Positions 1-6,427 of a DNA stretch of 7,210 nucleotides are shown one piece after another. The position numbers and the translations under genes were made by a program. The stretch spans positions 1 to 7,210 of the forward strand of contig SLIH01000301.1 of the NCBI GenBank assembly GCA_007135745.1, read 5' to 3'. This stretch comes from Halomonas sp. (GTDB taxonomy: Bacteria > Pseudomonadota > Gammaproteobacteria > Pseudomonadales > Oleiphilaceae). Each line of letters opens with the position of its first letter. The stretch's first letter is position 1. The notes under the pieces are model-generated. The model searched no databases. It saw nothing but the letters and a program-made list of their open reading frames with translations, and was not told the DNA's origin.

Positions 1-1934
1 CCCGGGAAATCCGCCGGCTGCTGGCCCGGGCCCGCCTTGACGATGAGAAGGAGGGAGAGCGCCCGGTGCGCCCCGGCGACATCGCCATCCTGGTGCGGGA
101 CCGCAACGAGGCAGCGGTCATGCAGCAGGTGCTGCGCGATCATCGCCTCAATGCGGTCTATCTCAGCGCCCGGGACAATGTGCTGGAAAGCCCCGAGGCC
201 GATAGCCTGTTCATGGCGCTCAACGGCATTCTGGATCTGGAAGACGACCGGGCCCTGATCGCCGCCCTGGCCACCCCCTGGTTCGGCTACGATACCCGTG
301 CCCTGTACCGGCTCCAGAGCGACGAACATGCCTGGGCCGAGGCCCTGGAGGACGTCGCGGATCTGCGTCAGCGATGGCTCAATCAGGGCTTTATGAACAT
401 GACCCTACGCCTTCTGCAGCGCCATGCCCATCCCGATCCCGTGCGCCATGAACGCATGCTCACCAACAGCATTCACCTGCTGGAGCTGCTGCAGGAAGCC
501 AGCCAGAAGCACCATCAGCCCCGGGCTCTGGTGCACTGGTTCCAGCAGGCCAGGGAAGAGGCCAACACCGCCCGGGGCAGCGAGGCTCAGCAACTGCGGC
601 TGGAAAACGACGCCAATCTGATCCAGATTGTCACCCTCCATGGCGCCAAGGGCCTGGAATACCCGGTGGTCTTCCTGCCCTTTGTCAGCTACGGCCGCAA
701 GCCTTCCGATAAGGAGCTTCTGGTTCGCTACCACGACCGTAACGACTATTCCGCCCGCCAGGTATTGAACCCCGACGAGCAGGAACTGGCGTGGTACGCC
801 GAGGAGCAGGCGGCCGAGGAAATCCGGCTGCTCTACGTAGGTGCCACCCGCGCCGAGCGCCGCCTCTACCTGCTGGCGGCGGAGTTCGGCCAGTTCCCCT
901 TCTCGCCCCTGGCCCGCTGCTTCGCCGTGGACAGCTTTGCCGCCCTGAACGAGGCCCTGCGCGCGCATGCCACCGAGGGCTGTGCCGGGCTGCTGGACCT
1001 GAATGAGCTGCCGGAGGCGGCAGCCGAGGCGCCACGGGATGAGGTCGATGACCCCCCGCAGCCGGCCCGGTTCAATGGACGCATCGAGCGGGACTGGTGG
1101 CTGAGTTCCTTCTCGGCGCTCACCCGCAACGCCCGCCATGGCGGACTCTCCACACCAGACCGGGATCAGGATGAACCGGAGACCCCGGGCGAAGCCGACG
1201 AACAGGGGGCGCTGCGTTTCACCCTGGCCCGGGGCGCGGAAGCCGGGAACCTGCTGCACGATCTGCTGGAGTGGATGGACTTCCCCGATCCGGATCTGGA
1301 TAACCTCATCCGTCGCGCCGCCGAGCGCTACCCCATGCTGCTGGACCCGCTGGAGGACAAAGGCTCCGAGCTGGCCCGGTGGGTGCGCGAGATTCTGGCG
1401 GCGCCGTTGCCCAGCGGCGCCCGCCTGGCCGACCTGCCCTGGCACGACACCCTGCGCGAAAGCGCCTTCTACTTTCCCATGCACAGCGGAACAGCCCGGG
1501 GACGGCTGGCGGCCATTCTGGCGCGCCACCGCCACGAGTCCGAGGTCTTTCTGGCCGAGCCGACGGCCCTCAAGGGCATGCTGCACGGCTTTGTGGATCT
1601 GATCTATCAGTGGCAGGGGCGGTTCTACGTGGTCGACTACAAATCCACCTTTCTGGGGGATCGATTGAGCGATTACCGCGAGCCCTGGCTGACCGAAAGC
1701 ATCCGCAAGAGCTTCTACGATCTGCAGTACCTGCTCTACAGTCTGGCCCTGCACCGTTACCTGCGCACCCGCCTGAGCAATTACGATCCTCGCCGGCACC
1801 TGGGCGGCGTGGAGTATCTCTACCTGCGCGGCATGGCACCGGGCGCGCCGGGCGGTGTCTATCACTGCCCGCCGGATATCGAGGCCATCGAGGCGCTGGA
1901 CGCTTTCTTTACGGGACAGGAGGTCACACCATGA
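1..1934 (+). CDS. recB: RecBCD exonuclease V beta subunit RecB, C-terminal part (5' end outside window)
   Basis: RecB is the 3'-5' SF1A helicase and sole nuclease subunit of cytoplasmic RecBCD, which unwinds and trims double-strand ends and loads RecA. The frame is open from base 3 to the TGA at 1932-1934, giving 643 residues (numbered here from base 3). The VRPGDIAILVRDRNEA block starts at residue 22, helicase motif V (TLHGAKGLEYPVVF) lies near 210-225 and motif VI (LLYVGATRAERRLYLL) at about 276-291. The nuclease domain keeps every expected residue: His419 (GNLLHDLLE), Asp532 (HGFVDLIY), Asp545 and Lys547 (VVDYKS), Gln575 (YDLQYLLY). The spacing 532/545/547/575 equals E. coli 1067/1080/1082/1110, so roughly 535 N-terminal residues, including Walker A, are missing to the left. 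The GTG at 66 is internal, not the start. The stop overlaps recD by four bases. Confidence 0.97.
   Translation, partial: REIRRLLARARLDDEKEGERPVRPGDIAILVRDRNEAAVMQQVLRDHRLNAVYLSARDNVLESPEADSLFMALNGILDLEDDRALIAALATPWFGYDTRALYRLQSDEHAWAEALEDVADLRQRWLNQGFMNMTLRLLQRHAHPDPVRHERMLTNSIHLLELLQEASQKHHQPRALVHWFQQAREEANTARGSEAQQLRLENDANLIQIVTLHGAKGLEYPVVFLPFVSYGRKPSDKELLVRYHDRNDYSARQVLNPDEQELAWYAEEQAAEEIRLLYVGATRAERRLYLLAAEFGQFPFSPLARCFAVDSFAALNEALRAHATEGCAGLLDLNELPEAAAEAPRDEVDDPPQPARFNGRIERDWWLSSFSALTRNARHGGLSTPDRDQDEPETPGEADEQGALRFTLARGAEAGNLLHDLLEWMDFPDPDLDNLIRRAAERYPMLLDPLEDKGSELARWVREILAAPLPSGARLADLPWHDTLRESAFYFPMHSGTARGRLAAILARHRHESEVFLAEPTALKGMLHGFVDLIYQWQGRFYVVDYKSTFLGDRLSDYREPWLTESIRKSFYDLQYLLYSLALHRYLRTRLSNYDPRRHLGGVEYLYLRGMAPGAPGGVYHCPPDIEAIEALDAFFTGQEVTP
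1918..1924 (+). promoter_or_regulatory. Ribosome binding site of recD
   Basis: AGGAGGT is a full anti-16S match, six bases before the ATG at 1931 and inside the last recB codons. It fixes the recD start although the frame stays open upstream through recB. With the ATGA overlap it suggests coupled yet independently efficient translation of recD. Confidence 0.9.
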
Positions 1935-3700
1935 GATCAGCAGCGGAGCACGTTGCCATCGACTCCTTTCTCGCCAGCCACCTCTGCGACTGGCTTGACT
2001 GCCGGCAGGACTGGCTCCGGCAAAGTATTGAGGCGGTAAGCGAGGCCCTGCGCGAGGGGCACAGTTGCCTGAATCTCGCCTATTGGGCCGGTTCCGTGCG
2101 CGGTGATGAGGCCGGGGCCTATCGTTTCCCGGAACTGCCCCGGTGGCTGGAACAGCTCCGGACGCTGCCCATTACCCCGGACGACCAGGCGCCTCTGGTG
2201 CTGGACCGGGAGCGGCTCTATCTACGCCGCTACTGGCGGTTCGAGACGGAACTGGCCGAGGCCATTGGCGCTCGTCTGCAATCGCTGCCGGTGAAGCAGC
2301 CTGAAAGGGTACGGGAAAGCCTGAAGCAGCTCTTCCCTGCCATGGACGAGGGCGGCGAAACCGACTGGCAGGCTGTGGCGGCGGCCAACGCCCTGCAGCA
2401 GAAACTGACGGTGGTCGCCGGCGGCCCCGGCACCGGCAAGACCCACACCGTCACCCGCCTGCTGGCCCTGCTGGCGCAAACCGATTCCGGCCCCGAGGGG
2501 GAGCCGCTGCGCATCCGCATGGCGGCGCCCACCGGCAAGGCGGCCCAACGCCTGGGCGAATCCGTGCGTGCGGCCCGCCGGAGTCTGGCCGAGCTGGTAA
2601 CTGAAGAGACCCTGGCATTGATCCCGGACGAGGCCAGCACCCTTCACCGTCTGCTCGGCGTCATTCCCAACCGCATTCAGTTCCGCCATGGCCGCGACAA
2701 TCCGCTGAAGCTGGATGTGCTGCTGGTGGACGAAGTCTCCATGATCGACCTGCCCATGATGACCCGCCTGTTCCGGGCCCTGCCCGAGCATGCCCGCATC
2801 ATTCTGCTGGGCGATCCGGACCAGCTCCCGTCCGTGGCGGCCGGCTCGGTGCTGGCCGATCTCGCCCTACGACCCCATCCCGGCTATTCCCGTGAACGGG
2901 TGCAGCAGCTTGATGCAGTGGGCCTGGAGGTTGAGCAGGCCGAGCACCAGGGGGCCGATTACCTGAGTTATCTCTACCGCAGCCGTCGTTTCAGCCGCAC
3001 CGGGGGTATCGGCAAGCTGGCCCGCCAGGTGATGGCGGGCGATGCCGAGGGCAGTCTTGAGACTCTACGGGCTCGGGAAGAGGGTCTTGATTGGATACCG
3101 CCGGAGGAGGTTCAGCCACAGATCGAACGCTGGGTAAAACAGTGGTATCAACCCATCGCCCGGGCGCAGAATAAGGAAGCCGCCTTCGAGGCTTTGGCGG
3201 CCTTCCGGCTTCTGTGCCCGACCCGGGTCGGGCGCCAGGGTTCCTTGGCGCTTAATGAACAGATCCTGAAGCGAATCAACCCGGAGGGACGACGCTTCTT
3301 CCGGGGCCAGCCCATCATGATCACCGAAAACCACTACGGGGTCGGACTCTTCAATGGCGACATCGGCCTGCTCTGGCCGGACGACGAGAATGGCGATGAC
3401 CAGCTCTTCGCCTGGTTCCCCACCGTTGAGGGCTATCGACCCATGGCGCCGGGCCGGTTACCTCCCTGCGAGACGGTCTACGCCATGACCATCCACAAGA
3501 CCCAGGGCTCGGAATTCGAGCGCATCGCCCTGGTGCTGCCCGAGCAGAGCCATCATGTGGTCAGCCGCGAACTGCTGTACACCGGTCTGACCCGGGCTCG
3601 TTCGGAGGTCACGGTCTGTGGTCAGGCCGAAGTCTGGAAGGCCGGGGTGCGCAATCCGGTGGAACGGCATTCGGGGCTGGGGGAGCGCATCCGGCAGTGA
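1931..3700 (+). CDS. recD: RecBCD exonuclease V alpha subunit RecD (5'-3' helicase)
   Basis: RecD is the SF1B 5'-3' helicase of RecBCD; in E. coli it is the faster motor and is needed for full nuclease activity and Chi response. This protein has 589 residues, close to the 608 of E. coli. The N-terminal 130 or so residues match the RecB-interacting region in position. Helicase motifs follow in order: Walker A GGPGTGKT at 164-171 (Lys170), motif Ia around MAAPTGKAAQRLGES, Walker B LLVDEVSM with Asp267-Glu268, motif III LLGDPDQLPSV, motif V TIHKTQGSEF at 520-529, and motif VI YTGLTRAR at 550-557. No key residue is missing. The ATG at 1931 is chosen for the preceding perfect Shine-Dalgarno and the 4-base overlap with recB, which indicates one transcript. 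The gene ends 26 bases before a strong hairpin. recC is expected upstream of recB but is not seen. Confidence 0.97.
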   Translation: MRSAAEHVAIDSFLASHLCDWLDCRQDWLRQSIEAVSEALREGHSCLNLAYWAGSVRGDEAGAYRFPELPRWLEQLRTLPITPDDQAPLVLDRERLYLRRYWRFETELAEAIGARLQSLPVKQPERVRESLKQLFPAMDEGGETDWQAVAAANALQQKLTVVAGGPGTGKTHTVTRLLALLAQTDSGPEGEPLRIRMAAPTGKAAQRLGESVRAARRSLAELVTEETLALIPDEASTLHRLLGVIPNRIQFRHGRDNPLKLDVLLVDEVSMIDLPMMTRLFRALPEHARIILLGDPDQLPSVAAGSVLADLALRPHPGYSRERVQQLDAVGLEVEQAEHQGADYLSYLYRSRRFSRTGGIGKLARQVMAGDAEGSLETLRAREEGLDWIPPEEVQPQIERWVKQWYQPIARAQNKEAAFEALAAFRLLCPTRVGRQGSLALNEQILKRINPEGRRFFRGQPIMITENHYGVGLFNGDIGLLWPDDENGDDQLFAWFPTVEGYRPMAPGRLPPCETVYAMTIHKTQGSEFERIALVLPEQSHHVVSRELLYTGLTRARSEVTVCGQAEVWKAGVRNPVERHSGLGERIRQ

Positions 3701-3726
3701 GCAGCACTGCCCCCAACGCAGGAACG

Positions 3727-3758
3727 AAGAGGGCTGGAGCAGACACTCCAGCCCTCTT
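3727..3758. terminator. Bidirectional intrinsic terminator between recD and the convergent hydrolase gene
   Basis: A perfect 13-bp inverted repeat (AAGAGGGCTGGAG at 3727-3739, its complement at 3746-3758) encloses a 6-base loop. It fills most of the 73-base gap between the recD stop (3700) and the stop of the opposing gene (3774). Each strand ends its stem with CCCTCTT followed by only a short, mixed T-rich tail (GTTG on plus, CGTTCC on minus). The stem is strong but the U-tract is weak on both sides. Confidence 0.85.
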
Positions 3759-3773
3759 GTTGACAGGTCTGGC

Positions 3774-5060
3774 TCAGTGGAGTGACTCTGTCAGAACCTG
3801 AGCCATTGTTTTATCCTCCGCATCCCGGATGCGAATGTATCTGCTCAGCCAGAGGAAGCCCCAGGTTGTTTGGGCGTCCACGTCAATGGTCAGGTCGTGC
3901 GCTACCTGGGCACTGGTGATCAACGGTGCCATGGTATTTCCCCGGTCATCCCACTGATGGCCGTTGTGCCTCAGATGCCTGCTCTGGATAAAGGGGTAGT
4001 GGTAGTCATACAGGTCGTCCCATGATGGAGCGTCTACCGAGCTGGTGACCTTGCCATGCAGATTGCGATTCTCCACGCAGGAGGAATAGGCCAGGGCTCT
4101 GGAGGAGCCGCATGCACTGTGGAGGGGAACCACGCTGTCATCGTAGCCCTTGATGAAGAACTGGGTAATATAACCATAGGGCTCGTAGCCTGCCGAAGCG
4201 ATACGCAAATGGGGAATGCTGTCGGGGTTGTAGAGGCCGGTATTTCGAGCATTCTGAGGCTTCAGGTTATACAGCACGCCGCTCTGGAAATGTTTCCCTG
4301 GCGCCAGATACTCCACGCCCTCGGTGCCCAGCACCAGGTTCAACCAGTCATTGGCCAGATCAACGCTCTCCTGTTGATACCATGACAGGGTTGTACTGGA
4401 GGCAAGGCCCTGAAGGAATTCGGCCAGCTCAAACAGGATCGCCGCACCCTCTGTGCCGCCACGGGCCCCGGCCATGTCAATGTAGGCCGTGACATCAAAG
4501 GCATTGCGGGCGTTTGCATCCAGCAGGGTTGATTTGTTCTCTTCGATGTACTGCATGACCAGATCGCCGGTGGAATGCGTTATGACGATGCAGCCATTGG
4601 TGCGGGCACAGTATGAGGGATCTTCTGCAAAAAGTTGGTTGATCTGGCGCGCGATTGTGGCCCCAATGCCTTGACCGTTGGGTTCCTCAAGGCGATAGGT
4701 TGAATCGAAGTGGAGGATCCTGGCGTGGGGGTCGTCATAATAAACGGCCTCCCGGGATGTGTCGTAGATATTGAATTTCGTCCCGTTGGCATCCTTCAGC
4801 ATGGGCAGGTTCTGGTCCAGGAGCGTAAGGCCTGTGGGGGATGCCACCTTCACCGCGCCGTTGCCCTGATTATAGAGACCGAACCGGTTCCAGTAGTTGT
4901 ACCCAAAGCGCTTACCGTCATCGTGGGTGCGCGACATGAAGACGTGCTGCAACTGGAAGCCCTGGACCAGAATGATGTTTTTGCCCGCCAATTGTCCGGC
5001 GGTCGCTGTGAGCGAACCCGCCCAGAGCATGACTGCAATCAAGAATAGTTTTGTTTTCAT
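3774..5060 (-). CDS. Secreted alpha/beta-hydrolase, putative lipase or esterase with THSTG nucleophile elbow
   Basis: This 428-residue protein is probably an exported serine hydrolase acting on an ester or lipid; the substrate is not readable from sequence. A Sec signal peptide is clear: MKTK, a hydrophobic core at 5-17, and an ATA motif at 19-21 with likely cleavage after Ala21. NIILVQGF (28-35) is the first core strand plus oxyanion loop, with VQGF where lipases usually have VHGF. CIVITHSTGDLV gives Ser163 as nucleophile in T-H-S-T-G, so the first Gly of GxSxG is Thr. Asp307 or Asp308 (KGYDDSVVPLHSACG) fits the catalytic acid, and His354, 362, 365 or 368 near the C-terminus supplies the base. 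Its only four cysteines, Cys151/157 and Cys317/328, fall into two close pairs suited to disulfides. The start is supported by AAGGGA six bases upstream. It lies 51 bases after the 372-aa gene with no terminator between, so co-transcription is likely. I do not recognise an exact family; other serine hydrolase activities are possible. Confidence 0.8.
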   Translation of the reverse strand: MKTKLFLIAVMLWAGSLTATAGQLAGKNIILVQGFQLQHVFMSRTHDDGKRFGYNYWNRFGLYNQGNGAVKVASPTGLTLLDQNLPMLKDANGTKFNIYDTSREAVYYDDPHARILHFDSTYRLEEPNGQGIGATIARQINQLFAEDPSYCARTNGCIVITHSTGDLVMQYIEENKSTLLDANARNAFDVTAYIDMAGARGGTEGAAILFELAEFLQGLASSTTLSWYQQESVDLANDWLNLVLGTEGVEYLAPGKHFQSGVLYNLKPQNARNTGLYNPDSIPHLRIASAGYEPYGYITQFFIKGYDDSVVPLHSACGSSRALAYSSCVENRNLHGKVTSSVDAPSWDDLYDYHYPFIQSRHLRHNGHQWDDRGNTMAPLITSAQVAHDLTIDVDAQTTWGFLWLSRYIRIRDAEDKTMAQVLTESLH

Positions 5061-5066
5061 GGCGTT

Positions 5067-5072
5067 TCCCTT
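5067..5072 (-). promoter_or_regulatory. Ribosome binding site of the secreted hydrolase gene
   Basis: On the minus strand AAGGGA precedes the ATG at 5060 by six bases, supporting that start. The rest of the 51-base gap (5061-5111) shows no hairpin and no convincing promoter, in keeping with read-through from the upstream gene. Confidence 0.65.
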
Positions 5073-5111
5073 GTTTTTCGTAGGTTGTTGTTAGTGAATA
5101 AACAGGAATGA

Positions 5112-6230
5112 TCAGGACCCGATACGCTGCAGCTCCCTTGCGATCCGGTCGGCTTTTTCGTTCACGTAGGGTTCATCGAGATAGTCGCTGAAATCGTGGC
5201 CATCAACGGGATAGCGTTCCTCGTCCACGCGGCCGTATTCGGTAATGTAATTCGGGCTGGTCGGCATGCGTGTCAGCTTCAGGTCCTTCAGCTCATAGGG
5301 GCCTTCAGAGCCGGATTGCTTGAGCGCCGCGATATGGGCCTTCAACACCAGCGAGCCGTCCCGGGATTCCAGGTCTTCTTCTGCCCTCAGGTGGACCAGC
5401 GGTGTGCCGGTTGAGGCATCCAAAAGGTTGGCCTGAAGGCGGTGGCGCCCCGGCTTTTCCGTTGAGACATAAACCGGAATACGCAGATACTCGTCCTCCA
5501 CTTCGGAAGGGGCGACGCCCTCGATACTGGCGACCGTGGCGACATATTCGACCGTTGGACCTCGCCGGTGGCTCTTTCCTCTGAATGCAAACTCCGCTTC
5601 GATTGTCAGGACCTCTTTCCAGTCAACGTTCCTTAACTCCAGGGCACCGAAATCCAGATGATAGGAATGAGCCGATTCCTGCGTCGGGGTAACGGTCGCG
5701 TAGGCGATCGTCTCACCACCTCGCAGCAACCGTGCGGAGACGGTGCTGGTTTCCTGCTCTGACAGCCCGATGATCTCGGCGCTGACGAGCATGGAATCCC
5801 CGGCGAAATAGCGAGACTGGTTGGGGAGAATCGATAGTGTGGGACTGTCTGGATCACCCAGTCTGGCAGGCACATCGCTGGGTACAGCGATATCCGCCCG
5901 GTATTTGGATTCCAGTTGGTCGGGGTTGATCGGTACGGAGAATTCCGGGTACTGGGTCCGCTCCTGATAGGCCTCGCTGATGTCCCTCAGTTTTGCTTTC
6001 ATCGCCTCATCGAAATCAAGGCCGTGCTCCGTTTCTTTGACGCCGGGGAGTTGAGGTTCCGGCGAAGCTTCGACGGGCTGCTTGTCCTGCACGAGATCCG
6101 GTGCGGGCGAGCCATCATCTGACGCCCTTGGTTCAGGCTGGCTCGGATCCGAGCCCAGGAAAAACGCGGCGCCGGAAATGACGGCGAGGGCTGCGGTGAT
6201 GCCCAACAAACTGCGTGAGACTTTGTGCAT
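5112..6230 (-). CDS. Membrane-anchored envelope protein of unknown function, beta-rich
   Basis: I do not recognise this 372-residue protein with confidence. It has a short basic N-terminus (MHKVSR), one hydrophobic segment at about 8-26 with no lipobox Cys, and then a Pro/Asp/Glu-rich linker at about 27-68. This fits a single-pass inner-membrane anchor with a periplasmic body, or an uncleaved signal. After a short helical stretch (72-92) comes TQYPEFSVPI. Two regions rich in alternating strands (about 130-235 and 248-320) look like Ig-type beta sandwiches. A conserved-looking tail contains GPYELKDLKLTRMP (310-323) and a short acidic/aromatic end. There are no cysteines and no visible catalytic motif. 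From memory, the tail resembles proteins labelled choice-of-anchor X; I could not test this. The layout recalls lipase foldases, but the Lif RxxFDY motif is absent. An in-frame TGA 15 bases upstream fixes ATG 6230 as the first possible ATG. It leads a likely two-gene unit with the secreted hydrolase. Confidence 0.75.
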   Translation of the reverse strand: MHKVSRSLLGITAALAVISGAAFFLGSDPSQPEPRASDDGSPAPDLVQDKQPVEASPEPQLPGVKETEHGLDFDEAMKAKLRDISEAYQERTQYPEFSVPINPDQLESKYRADIAVPSDVPARLGDPDSPTLSILPNQSRYFAGDSMLVSAEIIGLSEQETSTVSARLLRGGETIAYATVTPTQESAHSYHLDFGALELRNVDWKEVLTIEAEFAFRGKSHRRGPTVEYVATVASIEGVAPSEVEDEYLRIPVYVSTEKPGRHRLQANLLDASTGTPLVHLRAEEDLESRDGSLVLKAHIAALKQSGSEGPYELKDLKLTRMPTSPNYITEYGRVDEERYPVDGHDFSDYLDEPYVNEKADRIARELQRIGS

Positions 6231-6237
6231 GGGACTT

Positions 6238-6246
6238 CTATTTCAT
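6238..6246 (-). other. Two-codon mini-ORF (ATG AAA TAG) before the anchored-protein gene
   Basis: The minus strand reads ATG AAA TAG, preceded nine bases earlier by AGGA (6259-6256). Its stop ends seven bases before the ATG of the 372-aa gene, whose own Shine-Dalgarno is poor (AGAAG, four bases away). It could be a minimal leader that delivers ribosomes to the gene, or chance in AT-rich sequence. Confidence 0.25.
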
Positions 6247-6291
6247 TGTTGTATTTCCTAATAAGTTATAATAAGCATCTGCAACCTTGTA

Positions 6292-6307
6292 CCCCCCAAA
6301 TGGGGGA
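6292..6307. promoter_or_regulatory. G/C-run dyad, candidate operator
   Basis: CCCCC-AAAT-GGGGG (6293-6306) is an inverted repeat of two 5-base arms around a 4-base AT centre, within ACCCCCCAAATGGGGGA. It sits in an otherwise AT-rich leader. Its centre is about 39 bases before the start expected from TATTAT, where many class II activators bind. The binding protein is unknown; the TACC.../...GGG shape is loosely like NarL/FixJ-type sites. Confidence 0.4.
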
Positions 6308-6367
6308 GTTTTGTCAAAGCAGGTGCAAGAACGGGAACGGGCCGTATCAACTTGAACGGGGATGGTT

Positions 6368-6404
6368 ATCACCCGGAACGCGATGGCGTCGCTGCCCGGG
6401 TGAT
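6368..6404 (-). terminator. Strong hairpin downstream of the partial hydrolase gene, possible terminator
   Basis: ATCACCCGG (6368-6376) pairs perfectly with CCGGGTGAT (6396-6404). Inside, GCGA (6380-6383) pairs with TCGC (6389-6392) across a 3x3 internal loop and a 5-base apical loop. On the minus strand it begins 23 bases after the hydrolase stop. No T-tract follows (AACCATCCCC comes next), so it may protect the 3' end or need help to terminate rather than act as a classical intrinsic terminator. Confidence 0.45.
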
Positions 6405-6427
6405 TGGGAACTGTGAGAAAGGCACGA

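Larger units (their letters stand above)
6231..6330 (-). promoter_or_regulatory. AT-rich promoter and leader region of the two-gene minus-strand unit
   Basis: This leader is far more AT-rich than its surroundings (20 of 60 bases are G or C at 6241-6300). On the minus strand TATTAT (6273-6268) and TATAAC (6270-6265) are -10 candidates, but no good -35 lies 16-18 bases before either. A perfect TTGACA (6317-6312) sits too far upstream, about 38 bases before TATTAT. The G/C-run dyad covers the -35 position, which would suit an activator-dependent promoter. Alternatively, GG at 6294-6293 and TTGCA at 6284-6280 have sigma-54 (-24/-12) spacing, but the CACG part of that consensus is absent. The promoter class is undecided. 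Confidence 0.45.

Noticed and set aside
405..1865. A 486-codon open frame antisense to recB
   Set aside because: It lies wholly opposite intact recB helicase and nuclease motifs, its translation is low-complexity (Gln/Gly/Ala/Val-rich) without motifs, and long antisense frames are expected in GC-rich genes.
1379..1930. A longer recD starting inside recB
   Set aside because: The added 184 residues are out-of-frame recB sequence, while ATG 1931 has a perfect Shine-Dalgarno and gives normal RecD length.
2222..2791. A 189-codon open frame antisense to recD
   Set aside because: It is a shadow of the recD Walker A/B region with no recognisable domain and no own ribosome site that I can see.
1..3700. 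A defence island or novel anti-phage system around recBD
   Set aside because: RecB and RecD are the canonical housekeeping type, and no neighbouring gene in the window has a defence-related motif.
5112..6230. Lipase foldase (Lif/LifO) identity for the anchored protein
   Set aside because: Size and anchor fit, but the RxxFDY motif and the helical repeat character of foldases are absent and the body looks beta-rich.
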